DNA of 64,000 bases from Echinometra lucunter (lineage: Eukaryota > Echinodermata > Echinoidea > Camarodonta > Echinometridae): the NCBI GenBank assembly GCA_029962745.1, contig CM057154.1:27839769-27903768 (forward strand). Reading direction: 5' to 3'. A program made the position numbers and the translations under genes. The notes beneath the pieces are model-generated. The model searched no databases, was not told the DNA's origin, and saw only the letters and a program-made list of their open reading frames with translations. The first letter of the stretch is position 1, and every line of letters begins with the position of its first letter. Positions 1-11,384 of this stretch are shown here, one piece after another.

Positions 1-289
1 TCTTCTTCGTTTTAGATCTGCAAGCTCTATTATGCCATAGCCTAGGAGTAGACGTAGACCTACATAATAAATACCTACGAAATTACATGGGTAACGAAAG
101 GTCTAACACTTTCTAACTAAATGTATGCAGACAGACCCTACAATAAATAGTGTCAAAGGCGTAGATCTTGATTTATCGAGTATCATCCTAGCGCTGTGAC
201 CTGCGCTGCCTGCACGCCACACTTTCTCTACATGACTGGCAGTCTTGTAGTCGAGTCTTCATGGTCCGAATCCGAGTCCGAGTCCGAGG
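1..289. other. Unassigned flank
   Basis: I see no gene, RNA or repeat structure here, apart from a short GAGTCC-like simple repeat near 262-290. Confidence 0.4.
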
Positions 290-1230
290 CACCATGGTCC
301 GAGTCACCAAATTGAAATAATATCCCAAGACGAATAACCAATTGAAACCAAGTGAACACCCATTGAACTTCAATGGGTGTTCAGTTGGTTTCAGTTTGTA
401 CCAATGGGTCTTAATAGGTTTCAGTTGGTCAAACTTAGATTTTCGTTGATGTCCTATTCCTACCAGCCATGTGGTCAATTGGTCCCCATTGGTCCAATGG
501 GATTTTAATGGGACGGTTGGTTTCAGTTGGTCCAATTGCGACCAACTGTCACTTGGTTCAATTGGAATGGGGACCAATGGGGACCAATAGCCAATTGGTT
601 TTCATTGGGGATCACATGAATGGTTTTACTTCATTTCCATATTTGCTTTTTTTTCTTGAAAATTCAAAAATAATAGTAGAATACAAAAGCAGTCATATTA
701 CCTTTAATTAATTTTTAGTATAAATATGTTTGTGAAATATTTCACCCCACAACATATGATTTTGCATTACATATTTCAAATAACAATGGAAAGATTGATT
801 CACTAACCAGAATTTTTTTGTGTAATACACTGATCATGCTATATAAGAAATCAGATTGAATGTTTTAGGGACTTCAGTTGGTTTCAATTGGACCAATTGA
901 CCCATTGAATACCCATTGAATACCAGTTGAAAATTTAAGTTGCAGTTACAAGACCATGCCATTGGAAATACCAATTCAATTATGAACATTGAATTGAATA
1001 CCAATTGGAAGTATATTTGGAAAGTGAAACAATGAGTCCCTGTTGGAACCAATTGGCAGTTGGTCCCTGCCCCCATTAGATCCAATTGGCAATCGGTTGC
1101 AATGGGACCAATGGGTCATTTCAATGGGTCAGTGGGGACCATTGTTTCACTCTCCATGCACTCCCAATTGACTACTAATTGCCACTTGGTATTCAGTGAG
1201 GATCTCCAATGGGGATTCATATTTTAATTT
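290..1230. repeat. CCAAT/ATTGG-rich low-complexity block
   Basis: Two subblocks (about 310-620 and 860-1225) consist largely of permutations of CCAATTGG, CCAATGGG and CAGTTGGT in both orientations. An AT-rich spacer separates them. By eye there are about two dozen CCAAT/ATTGG pentamers, plus short inverted repeats such as the one near 355-380. Several ORFs cross the block, but their translations are only the repeat read through (GPMGTN, QLVPTG-like runs), so I do not call them genes. The block may be a degenerate minisatellite or part of a transposon. Confidence 0.6.
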
Positions 1231-1416
1231 GTTGTTTACTTAAAACCTTTTAAGATTACTTTGAAATCATACAATCAATCACACACAATCAACAATTGAT
1301 TCAAATCAACAATTACTTTATCAATTACAATCAGAGAGAAAAAATGACAAAGTAAAGCGAAAGCTGTTGACTTTGAAGTAAAAAATATTTATATTTACAG
1401 CAATAAATCAATGTAG

Positions 1417-1553
1417 CTACCTATTTGCTAGTCCCTCTGGGTCTAGCCATCATTCGAGAAAAGTTTTAAGTCACAACGCGCATGCCCCGCCCGAGTATAG
1501 TACCTTCCCATCCACCAACAGCGCACGCACAGGCGTCATATTCTGCCTCTTCC
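1417..1553 (+). repeat. DIRS left inverted terminal repeat
   Basis: The sequence starting CTACCTATTTGCTAGTCCC matches the reverse complement of 6660-6786 over about 130 bases with scattered differences. The shared part includes the CCCTCTGGGTCTAGCC motif and the CCATCCACCAACAG segment. This arm lies upstream of the coding region and probably holds the element promoter; that role is inferred from the family. Confidence 0.85.
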
Positions 1554-2163
1554 TCTCTCACTGTCATAGAGATCACAACTATATTGAGATAAGTCCGCAC
1601 CAAAATTGCGTTTATCAAAATTTTAGCGCTTTTTGGGATTGCTCAGTATTCTTATTCCATCCACCAATTATTAATTCTTACGTTAGTCTGACGGATTTTT
1701 CATTAGTCACAGCTCTTGACGTTATTTTCTTTAGTTATTTGCCATTGTTTCTTCCCCTTCGGTACATTCGTTCGAATGGTGTCTGGGTCACACACATTCC
1801 CTGGGTTCCCCTGTCTGTTGTGTTCCCTCTCCGCTGGGGTTGTTCTTTGTTTACACGCTTTTATTCTTAGGCAACTTTTGAATTTGGCTCTCCTCTCTCT
1901 CTCGAGTGCTGGCCTATTCATTTTTATTTCGTAGTAGCTGCCGTCTTTAGACATTGTTTACGTCTAATTCCTTTTACAGTTTAGGCAGCTGTTCGTTTCA
2001 GGCATGGATTGGTTCTTACTTAGTTAATTTCTACTCCTCACTTGATAATTTATTCGGTTCTCCTTTGGAGTTGACTCTTTTTGTTAAGCGTTCTTACGTC
2101 TTGTAATTTCTTTCTCTGCGTTCGGGTTGACACCTCTCGCATTTCTCTTTTCAGATTCATTAT

Positions 2164-3555
2164 GTCTACGGCTTCTACGATGTGCGCCTCCCCCCCCCCC
2201 CCCCTGCGGGGACGAGATTTGGCTCTCGCTCTAGCATTATCTTCCCCGGAGCATCGAGCATTGGTAAGTTAGGGTTAACCTCTGGTGGTACCCGACCCGC
2301 GTTGAGTTTAGAGTCCGTACGGACGATAAACTCAAACGGTTCAGGGATAAGCCCCTCTTTGCCATCCAACGCAATAAGGGGCAACGGGATATGAGAAAGC
2401 TCTGCCTCAGAGTTAGTACCCACGCATCCCGTGGTAACCGTGGGCCATACCCCAGACCCCGGTTCGTCCCTACCCTGTGGTAGCTCTAGCCCCTCGGCTT
2501 CAGTAGCTTCCACTCAGGGGTTGGTTCTTTTGGCTTCAGAGTGCCCCGCGCTCTCATGCGGGGTGGACAAAGAAATCAAAGAGTTGTAAGCTTCTTGAAG
2601 GTAAACCGACCCTTAGGCGTTCTTCGGAAGCGGCTCTTGCTACTGGCTCTGTCAGTAAACGCAAGCGTTAAGCCTCTGCCCCGCCTCCTGGCGGGGCGGA
2701 GCTTGTTCCCCAGAGCCAGGCGGTGTTCAAAGAGCAAAGAGGTTGGTTGGCCCCCAGGGCTGGACCCTCCTCCACACTCGACTCGGATACCCTACCCGAC
2801 CCGGATCCGGTTCCGTTTTCGGTTCTGGATACCGGCTTCTCGGTTCCGGATACCGATTTTCCAGTTACCGATTCCGGTTTTACTGGTTATCTGGGTAGAA
2901 ACCGTGTTTTCCCTATAGCTTCTACCACTGTTGACAGTGGGCTGGCACCCGGTTTCACTCCTCGGGTATCCGACTCTCAACTGTTGAATTCCAACAGACA
3001 GGAGACTTGTCGCCCAACTGCGGGCCTAGCCCGACTGCGCTCGGCCTTTGACCGCCCGTTGGAGCTTCTCCCCTTCCAGCGGCACTGGGTGCTCCGCCTG
3101 GGGAGGAATCCTGGGACTATTTAGCCCGTCCTTCTTGGGATCAGGCTTCTCAGTCCGGATTCTCGGAGGATGATGCCTCTTCGCAGGCAGACGTCGGCCC
3201 TCAGTCAGAGCGTGCTCTGGCTACCGACGCTCAAGCCCTGCTAGAGAAATATCTTCCTGAAGTCTATCCGACTAATCGGGAAGATAAGGGACACTTGTCC
3301 CTCCTATTCAGGAGGGAGCGTTCCTCCAAGGGCATACCTCTGACGGAAGACTTTAAGAAAGTTTACACTGACTTTTCTTCCAAGCTTCCATCTTCGACCA
3401 AGGGGGGGGGGGGGGCTCAGACTTTCCCACCGCAGGTCGTGCCCAATGCCCAACAGTCTTTTCGAGCTAAGGCAAGCTTTACATTCAAGGGTAAGAAGAA
3501 GAGCAAAGGTCGTGGTTGTGGCCGAGGTTCGGCCCAGCCCCCACGGCGCGTTTGA
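2164..3555 (+). pseudogene. DIRS gag-like region, frameshifted
   Basis: Open stretches in two or three frames precede the reverse transcriptase, where DIRS elements carry ORF1 (gag-like, nucleic-acid binding). At 2723-3124 the frame encodes a D/P-rich run with repeating DPDP, VLDTGF and VPDTDF units. At 3295-3555 the translation ends in a basic, glycine-rich tail (FKGKKKSKGRGCGRGS). It contains RSSKGIPLTEDF and FRAKASFTFKG, which resemble the C-terminal part of DIRS gag proteins. Runs of C near 2190 and G near 3404 may be the frameshift points. No single frame spans the region. The assignment rests mainly on position and on the basic tail. Confidence 0.55.
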
Positions 3556-3557
3556 AG

Positions 3558-5303
3558 GTGCGCCCAGAGCGTTGGGGGACAGAGTCGGGGGTCGTCTTTG
3601 GTACTTTCTTCCCGCTTGGGAAGAAATTACCGAAGACGCTTACTTTCTCTCCATAGTGCGAGGAGGCTTCTACATAAACGTAGAACCACTCCCCTACGGA
3701 GTCATCCGCCTTGACCCTCCGACTCTCTCGCCCCTTTTCCAGGAGCACATCTCTTCAGAGATTCAAGGGCTGCTGGAAAAGGGCACGATGGAGTGGGTGA
3801 GAGACCATCCCCATCTGTGTCTCTCCCCGGTTTTCGTTATTCCCAAATGCTCGGGGAAGCTCAGAATGGTCTTGAATATGAAGATCATAGACACCTTCAT
3901 TCCTGCGGAACACTTCCGTATGGGAACCTTGGCCTCTATCCTTCTGGCTATCGAACAGTCAGATGTGGCCATCTCAGTGGATATGAAAGATACCTACTTT
4001 CACATCCTGATACATCCCTCTTCAAGGGATCTTCTGGGTTTCGCCTTTCGGGGGAAACCTTCCGGTTCAAAGCCTTACCCTTTGGCCTGAAACCGGCACC
4101 TCGAGTCTTCACACGAGTGGTCTCGGCCTTAGCCGCCTTCCTCAGGTGTCAAGGCTTAAGACTTTTCACTTACCTGGACGACTGGCTCCTAGTTGCGAGC
4201 TCGTTCTTCACACCCTGATGAACCTCCGTGGAAAGGTTGGGATTCATAATCAACTGGGAGAAGTCAGAGTTGACTCCCTTCCGCAAGCCCATCTATCTGG
4301 GTGCGGAGATAGACATCGTGAACCAAGTTGCCCGCCCCAGTCGGGAAAGGGTTCACTCGATAGTCGCTCTAACCCGAACTCTTTGCGCAGGCCGTTGGCT
4401 CTGATTTCTGGGCCATTTGGCAAGCCTTGTCGATGTTCTCCTGGACTGCCGGCTTCTCATGTGGCTGTTCCAACTTCACCTTCTGAAGTTCTACAAGCCC
4501 AATGTGGATTCACTCAAGACGTGGCTGCCTCTCGATGTAGAGATCAGAGGTCTTCTTTTACCTTGGACGAGAGAGACCTTCACTCGTCAAGGCAAGCCCC
4601 TCCGCACACCTCTTCCGTCAATATCCATGTGGACGGATGCCTCACTTTGGGGGTGGGGCAACCACTGCTGAATCAGGTGGTTTCGGGAGACTCTACACAT
4701 CTGTCCACCTTACCCCATATCAATGCTCTGGAGTTGATGGCGGTTTTCCTGTCTCTCCGCCATTTCCAGGCCATGCTTGTGAATTGTTCTGTGCTAATAT
4801 TAACGGACAACACCACAGTTGCCGCTTATATCAACAGGCAAGGCGGAACTCGTTCCAGGACTCTGAACGATCTTGCTGCCAAACTGTGGAAATGGTGTCG
4901 GTCTCATCGGATTTTTCCAATAGCCTCCTACATCCCCGGCCAAGACAATCTGATGGCGGATTTTCTGTCTCGGGGAAGACACCTCCCCTCCGAGTGGGCT
5001 CTGAACCAAGAGGTTTCCAATTACCTCAACTCGGTGTGGGCCCCTCTAGCAATGGACCTGTTCGCAACATCCCTCAATCATCGGCTCCCGAGATATTGCT
5101 CTCGAGTGCAGGATCAGGATGCCTGGGCCCTGGATGTGTTTTTCCTTCATTGGGGAAACTTTCGGGGCTACGCTTTCCCTCCTTTTTGCCCTGATTCCTC
5201 AGGTCCTGAGGAAAATTCAGGAAAATCAGGCATGGGTCCTACTAATTGCACCCCGTTGGCCGAGGAGACCTTGGTTTCCTCTACTTCTGTCTCTGACGGG
5301 TAG
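3558..5303 (+). pseudogene. DIRS reverse transcriptase / RNase H, frameshifted
   Basis: The reverse transcriptase copies element RNA into DNA. Frame 3446-4090 carries the N-terminal fingers (SPVFVIPKCSGKLRMVLN, then AISVDMKDTYFHI). After a shift, frame 3793-4218 carries ALPFGLKPAPRVF and the active site YLDD at 4171-4182. After a further shift, the RNase H part follows. It has WTDASLWGWGNH (read in frame 4417-4671), then INALELMAVFLSLRHF and LTDNTTVAAYINRQGG (frame 4146-5303). The RNase H C-terminal extension (MDLFATSLNHRLPRYCS) is typical of DIRS and Ngaro elements. At least three frame changes are needed, so no functional polyprotein is made. The domain assignment is strong and the inactivity is evident. 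Confidence 0.85.
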
Positions 5304-5389
5304 CCCCTCTCCCTTCCTCGGAGAGCGGACCTTGTAGCTTCAACCCCTATCGGGGATCCTCCACCACTGCCTAGTGGCTCTTCACTTGA

Positions 5390-6445
5390 CCGCTTGGCCT
5401 CTATCGGGGAGGATGCAAGATGGGCAGGTCTCTCAGACAGAGCCGCCCATTTTATAGTTCAGAGTCGCAGAGAATGTACGCGAGTTGTTTACAACTCTAG
5501 ACTAGAGGCTTTCTCTGTGTGCTTTCTCTGTGAGGCATCTCCCCTCGCTCTGCCTCGGTGGGTGCTATCTCTGACTTTCTGATCTCCCTCTTCGACAAGG
5601 GAAGATCTCTTTCGACCTTGCGTGGATATCGTTCAGCGATTGCCGCTATCCACCAGGGCTTCTCTGATGGTTCAGGAGTGTCGAACTCTCCCTTCTTGTC
5701 TCAGTTACTGAGGTTGTTCTTCTTACAATGACCAGCAAATCGCCAATTGACTCCTGCGTGGAGTCTTCCTTTGGTGTTGAAGGCTTTGGCCAAGTCACCT
5801 TTTGAGCTGATGTGCAAAGCTTCTCTTCACCACCTCTCGATTAAGACTGCCTTTCTTATCGCTGTTGCCTCCGGTCAAAGGAGAAGCACTATGCAGGCTC
5901 TCTTCGTAGCACCTGGACATATCAGATGGGAAAGGCAAGGTGTTCGCACTTATCCCTTGTCCTTCTTTCGTTGCCAAGAATGAGACAGACAGTTCTGGTC
6001 AGATCGAAGTATTCTTGGGCCCCCCTCTCAGAATTTTTATTCTTCCGTTGAGGAGGATAAACTTTGGTGCCCTGTTCGGGCTCTAAAGTGGTATTTGGAC
6101 AGGACTAAGGCCCTCCGTTCGAAAGATCAGCTCTTCCTCATCTCCCGTCACCCTCACTCTCCCGCTTCACACGAGACTGTGTCCCGCTGGATTGTCAAGG
6201 CTATCCAAGCGGCTGGTTCCGAGTCTCTCATGTCTGAGGATCCTCCGAGGGCTCATGACACCAGGAGTATCTCTACCTCCTGGGCTCTTTTCTCGGGTTC
6301 TCACTAGGAGGATATCTTATGGGCAGCCTTTTGGCGTTCCCCTAATTCCTTTACATCCTTCCATCTTAAGGATGTCCCTTCGGGCGAAGCGATGTTTGCT
6401 ACCTCGGTTCTGGGAGCTGCTGCTTCTTCCCTGTCCCTTCGTTAG
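5390..6445 (+). pseudogene. DIRS tyrosine recombinase, frameshifted
   Basis: The recombinase would integrate the circular DIRS intermediate. The N-terminal part is read near 5394-5580 (DRAAHFIVQSRRECTRVVYN). The catalytic part begins near 5747 (SLHHLSIKTAFLIAVASGQ, then RRSTMQAL, holding the first arginine). The HDTR box, which carries the His and second Arg, is at about 6256-6267. After another shift the frame runs through WAAFWRSPNSFTSF to a TAG at 6443-6445. Where DIRS recombinases have the nucleophilic tyrosine (FYL or CYL), this copy reads FHL, with CAT at 6362-6364. At least three frame changes separate these blocks. The family call is strong; the Tyr-to-His reading depends on a from-memory family motif. 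Confidence 0.8.
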
Positions 6446-6490
6446 TCTCTTCCCTTAGGACATGCCACCCGGAATTTATTCCGTGCTGGT

Positions 6491-6590
6491 CTAGCAAATA
6501 GGTAGATGCATTGATTTATTGCTGTAAATCAAGGAAATTATCACTAATTTTGTTATTTACTAGATAAATCTATGTATCTACCTATGTCCC
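6491..6590. repeat. DIRS internal complementary region
   Basis: The first half (to 6529, ending CTGTAAAT) is the reverse complement of the element's left tip at 1393-1431. The second half (from CAAGGAAATTATCAC) is the reverse complement of the right tip, ending near 6834. The two halves abut exactly. In the accepted DIRS1 model this region templates the joining of the ends into a circle. Its presence fixes both element boundaries. Confidence 0.85.
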
Positions 6591-6659
6591 TCCCTCCTAC
6601 CCCTCTCTTTGCCTGGCAACATGTCCTAGACACTGTCTTTAGAACGTTCGGAAGAGGGA

Positions 6660-6786
6660 GAATATGGCGCCTATGCGTGCACTGTTGGTGGATGGGAAGG
6701 TACTATACTCCAATGGGGCATGCACGTTGTGATTTAAAACTTTTCTGGAATGATGGCTAGACCCAGAGGGACTAGCAAATAGGTAG
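6660..6786 (-). repeat. DIRS right inverted terminal repeat
   Basis: This is the inverted copy of 1417-1553, ending ACTAGCAAATAGGTAG. It is followed by the right tip (ATAGATTTATCTAGTAAATA) to 6834. Confidence 0.85.
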
Positions 6787-6834
6787 ATAGATAGATTTAT
6801 CTAGTAAATAACAAAATTAGTGATAATTTTCTTG

Positions 6835-7088
6835 GTATATGACTAAATGTCATCAGAATATCCAGGACTCATTTGTAATATCAGTGCCTGCAAGAAATAC
6901 AACATGATGTGTCTTTCGTGCCACGGGATCTTACCCTGTTTCAAGATTTTACCAAAGCATGAACAATGCTTCCTTTTCATTCAAACATCAATAGTACCAT
7001 CGGTTTCTTTACAAATGTGTTGTACACGTACAAAATTTGTAGAAAATTATTACTCTAAATAAATGATACCAAATGTTCCTTCTTTATT
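6835..7088. other. Unassigned spacer
   Basis: AT-rich DNA between the DIRS element and the palindrome-headed repeat. No gene was recognised; the ORF at 6847-7062 has no features I can place. Confidence 0.35.
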
Positions 7089-8914
7089 AGGTGGTCTGTC
7101 ATATTATGACAGATCACCTTTTAATTTCGTCAAAATTTTCTTTATTCTTTATTATTATTCTGTTTATTGGTACCCACTTTTTTGTGTAATCGAGATCTCA
7201 GAACTGGCTGAATCATTTTTCGTCAAATTTTCAGGATTCATCAGTCATAACGAGATCTCGGATTTTAAGTCATTCTTAAGTTCATCGGGTCATCGTGACG
7301 TCATCCAGGCGCCATTTTGTAAAAATCATCTCATGATCATATCTTCATAACGGAATGTCATTCTTCATTCATATTTGGCATGATGAATATTCATATCAAT
7401 CTGAACAATTCCAACTTTTTAAACGCGCACGTACGCGTACGTCCGCGCGTCAGTGCGCGCGCAAAATTTTTAAATGATCAAAATCACTCATGGATCAAAC
7501 CAAAATCCATTTCAGGTCATTTTAAGCATTTCAAAAATTTCCGCGCGTAACCGTCTGCGCGAGCGTATTGCGCATGCGCAACTCATAAATAACGTAAAAA
7601 CGCCGTTTTTTCACTTGATTTGCAATTCTGAGACATTTCTTGACCATTTCCATCAATTTAGAATCGATTTCAACTGACCATAACGCCGCACGCACGTGTC
7701 AAAGTTTAAAATCCGTGCGTGCGTCTATGGGGTAAATAACGTAAAAACATGCAAAAACATGCCCCTTTAAAATCCGCTATAGCTCGTTAAAAAGCATGGT
7801 GACCCCCCATTTTTTTACATTTTCTGAAAGCCTATGAGTTGAAGATTTGAATTCATGAAAAAAAATTGGGGGTCGGGTAGTCGGAACGTCGTCATATTCT
7901 CATGTGAACTCAAAATTTCATTTTTTCAATTATGACGTCATATTTTTTGCCTTTAACCGAGACTATCTCGCGTATTGTTGATCAATTTTCGCCGGGATTT
8001 CGATATGTTGTAGGTGAAACAATTCTCTACAAAGCACGTATCATCACTTTTCATTTTGATGAAGTCATCATGGTATAAATTTAGGATAAGCGGTACCATG
8101 TCAATTTTTCTCATTTTACGTGTATTCTCTATGGGACATGACTTTTACTTAGTTCTTGATTCTACATTCCCGTCTTCTTTCACCAACAGCTCCCTTATTT
8201 CTGATCGATTTTGGCCCAGCTTCGAATATGTTGTAGCTGAGATAATGCCCTAACCAGGAAATCCTTATCTTTTTATTTTTACCACGGTATCATGGTCTAA
8301 ATTCACGATCAATGGTGGCATGCCAATTTTTCACATGTTACGTGTATTGTCAAAATCAACGAATGGTCATATCTCACAAATTGGATCATGAATCCTCTTC
8401 AAAATCGCAACAGACATCACATCTTGCACAAACATCACGCACACACAAAACCAGAACCCTAGATCAATTCAAAGTTTTTTAACAGCCTTTTTTTTTTTTT
8501 TTTTCTTATTTCGATGCTGCAGACCTGCCAAAAGGGGGCGCTAGAGTCACTTTGCAAAGGGCTAGAGACTTGGAAATTGATTCATATGAAAGAGCATGAA
8601 ATTCTGCACAAAAAAAGTCAGCATAGCTCAGCCCTCCAGGAGGTCATCTTTAGGGTGAAAATGGCTGTCAAAGTCAAAAGTTGCATATGCTGGTTTAGAA
8701 ATATGCTTAAAATGTCGGGTGGTCTGTCTTTGAAAAAACGGCTTTTTCTTCATTTGCCGTGGCCCTACGGATTTGAAATGGAAATCAGCTGGTAGAGCGT
8801 TAATTTATAAACAAAAGTTGTCACTGGTGCACATGTCTCATATGTACAAGAAAAGGGCGAAAATGGCCTCCAAAGTTCAAATTGTGTATTTGGCTTAGGC
8901 AGAGCGCAATCATT
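7089..8914. mobile_element. Palindrome-headed dispersed repeat, copy 1
   Basis: It opens with an imperfect 31-bp palindrome (AGGTGGTCTGTCATA and its complement, 7089-7119). About 1.1 kb follows that is repeated, with substitutions, at 9003-10140. Shared landmarks are TGGTACCCACTTTTTTGTGT, a CpG-rich alternating purine-pyrimidine stretch (7421-7465), a second at 7543-7575, and AAAAACATGCCCC. The distal part (8260-8914) is not shared with the second copy. No transposase is visible, so this is a non-autonomous element or decayed transposon. I cannot place its superfamily. Confidence 0.6.
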
Positions 8915-10668
8915 AGGTGGTCTGTCATATTATGACAGATCACCTTTTAATTTCGTCAAAATTTTCTTTATTAGGTGGTCTGTCATTTATGACAGATCAC
9001 CTTTTAATTTTGTCAAAATTTTCTTTATTATTATTATTATTATTATTCTTTTTATTGGTACCCACTTTTTTGTGTAGTCGAGATCTCGGAACTGGCTCAA
9101 TCATTTTTCGTCAAATTTTCAGGAATCATCAGTCACCACGAGATCTCGCATTTTTACTCATTTTCAAGTTCATCCGATCATCGTGACGTCATCCAGGCGC
9201 CATTTTGTAAAAACCATGTCTTGATCATATCTTCATAACGGAATGCCATTTCTTATTCATATTTGGCATGATGAATATTCATATCAATCTGAACAATTCC
9301 AACTTTTTAAACGCGCGCGTACGCGTACGTCCGCACGTCAGTGCGCGCGCAAAATTTAAAAATGCTCAGAATCACTCATGGATCAAACCAAAATCCATTT
9401 CAGGTCATTTTAAGCATTTCAAAAATTTCCGCGCGTATCCGCCCGCGCGCGCGTTTTGCGCGTGCGCAACTCGTAAATAACGTAAAAATGCCGTTTTTTC
9501 ACTTGATTTGCAATTCTGAGACATTTCTTGACCATTTCCATCAATTTAGAATCGATTTCAACTGACCATAAGGCCGCACGCGCGCGTCGAAGTTTGAAAT
9601 CTGTGCGCGCGTCTATAGGGCAAATAACGTAAAAACATGCAAAAACATGCCCCTTTAAAATCCGCTATAGCTCGTTTAAAAGCATGGTGACCCCCCATTT
9701 TTTTTACATTTTCTGAAAGCCTATGAGTTGAAGATTTGAATTCATGAAAAAAATTGGGGGTCGGGTAGTCGGAACGTCGTCATATTCTCATGTGAACTCA
9801 AAATTTCATTTTTTCAATTATGACGTCATATTTTTTACCTTTAATCAAGACTATCTCGCTTATTGTTGGTCGATTTTCACCGGGATTTCAGTATGTTGTA
9901 GCTGAGACAATGCTCTTATATACCGATTGCCTTCATTTTTCATTTTGAGAACTGCATCATGGTCTAATCTTACGATAAACGGAGGCATGTCATTTTTTCA
10001 TATTTTGCGTGTATTGTCTATGGGATATGACCTTTTTCTAATTCTTGATTCTACATTCCCGCGTTTTTTGAGCAACAGCTCCGTTATTTCTGCTCAATTT
10101 TCGCCCAGCTTCGAGTATGTTGTAGCTGAGAAAATTCTCTATCGTAAGTGTGCCATTTATTTGTTAATCAGATGTCAGGAACATATTGAAATTTCAACTG
10201 GAAGATATGATTTAGGAATCCCATTTTCCATCTACGTGTTATCTCTATTGACTATATTCTGGTCCATCGGTAAAGCAGTGGTCTCACATCCTAATGGTCC
10301 CTGGTTCAACTCCCGGCGACGGTGGTGGCATTTTTTTTTTTTTTTTTTTTTTTTATACATTTTTTGCACTTTTATATTACCATCTCCATCGACTACGTTT
10401 ACACATACAGTTACAAACAATGCCATAACTGCGTTATTTTGCCTGTTATGTATATTGCAATGCAGTATACTATAGTTAATGTACAACCCTATTGCAAATC
10501 TCATTCGTTAACGTATTAATACACCTTTTGGGTCAACTGTTCGTGATACTGCGATTTCAGATCGTCCCATATCTATATTAGTCTTCTTCCCAGACGTTAT
10601 CTTCTTTATGACATTTAATTTCGACGTCCCCCGAGACACTTTTACTAAAAGAATGTGACAGACCACCT
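8915..10668. mobile_element. Palindrome-headed dispersed repeat, copy 2, with closing inverted end
   Basis: Two tandem copies of the head palindrome (8915-8945 and 8973-9002) open the copy. A reverse-complement terminus (GACAGACCACCT, about 10657-10668) closes it, so this copy appears complete. The interior repeats 7120-8260. Unique to this copy is a tRNA-like segment followed by about 20 T at 10258-10352. No coding capacity was found. A direct target duplication is not evident. Confidence 0.6.
10258..10330 (+). ncRNA. tRNA-like sequence with B box (possible SINE head or tRNA pseudogene)
   Basis: The stretch contains GGTTCAACTCC, close to the Pol III B-box consensus GGTTCGANTCC. Upstream is an anticodon-arm-like GTCTCACATCC (CAC, as in valine tRNA). 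A run of about 20 T begins at about 10331 and would end Pol III transcription. The acceptor and D arms do not fold convincingly, so I do not call a functional tRNA. It is more likely a SINE-type promoter head or tRNA-derived fragment captured in the repeat. Confidence 0.4.
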
Positions 10669-11384
10669 AATTCGTCCCGTGACGAATTACATTTCTCATT
10701 CAATTTCATGTATGAACATTATTGTAAAACAGAACTGAATTTCCCTTTGGACCTTTTCATTTTTGTTTCTCATTTGTTTCATGCTCAAGTGAGAATTTGG
10801 CCGGGGAAAATCGTGCAAATAATTCAATTAATTCAGTCAATATGCTTGTGTTAAAAACACATTTGTAAACACTTTAATTCAATATCATTTGATATTATTG
10901 TGATAAAAATCAATGAAAAAATTTGAAAACTTCATGATGTAGGAATCTCCAAAACAAGGATTTTATACCTTTAAAAAGAAAGAAAGAAACACAGTTCCAC
11001 CGAAGTGCCAACTGCCGAGTTCACCCTACGGCCGAGTTGCTCATGCAGATGGTATACACAATATACAGCTGCACAATTCAATGCGCTGTGCCACTCGAAG
11101 GTACGAATTCTATGGCCTAGCAAGCGCACGCTGTATCAGAGCAGCGAAATCATAGTTAAGTTGCATGCAGCGCTGGTATGGTAATATTACATCAAGAGAT
11201 ATCGATGGGTACGTAGATCGTAGCGCTGTACTTGTATTTAAGTCTTTCACTTGCTTCACGCTATCAACTTAATTATCAATCGTAGCATTTACATTTTTTA
11301 TGAAATAATATTGGAAAATATTTCAAAATAGTGTATAGATGTTGAAAAAAAATCTTGAATTCACCAGATTCTATGAAATCTTCT
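10669..11384. other. Unassigned intergenic DNA
   Basis: No recognisable gene. The sequence is AT-rich to about 10980, then of mixed composition. The segment 10990-11230 looks non-repetitive and could hold a small spliced exon that I cannot recognise. Confidence 0.35.

Larger units (their letters stand above)
1393..6834 (+). mobile_element. DIRS-type tyrosine-recombinase retroelement, degraded
   Basis: This is a 5.4-kb element with the DIRS1 plan. It has inverted terminal repeats (about 1417-1553 and 6660-6786) and unequal outer tips (1393-1416 and 6787-6834). An internal complementary region at 6491-6590 abuts the reverse complements of the left tip and the right tip. The order inside is a gag-like region, reverse transcriptase, RNase H and tyrosine recombinase. 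DIRS elements integrate with a tyrosine recombinase, so no target duplication is expected and none was seen. Several frameshifts break the coding parts, and homopolymer runs (C near 2190-2203, G near 3404-3414) add to this. The copy looks dead, though some homopolymer shifts could be sequencing error. Confidence 0.88.

Noticed and set aside
188..577. 129-codon minus-strand ORF in the CCAAT block
   Set aside because: The translation is repeat-derived (QLKP, NW, LVSVG-like words) and overlaps a plus-strand ORF of the same nature.
10258..10330. Functional valine tRNA gene
   Set aside because: The B box and anticodon-like triplet are present, but acceptor and D arms do not pair well.
9927..10475. 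182-codon ORF in the palindrome-headed repeat
   Set aside because: It spans the tRNA-like piece and the T-run and is not preserved in copy 1.
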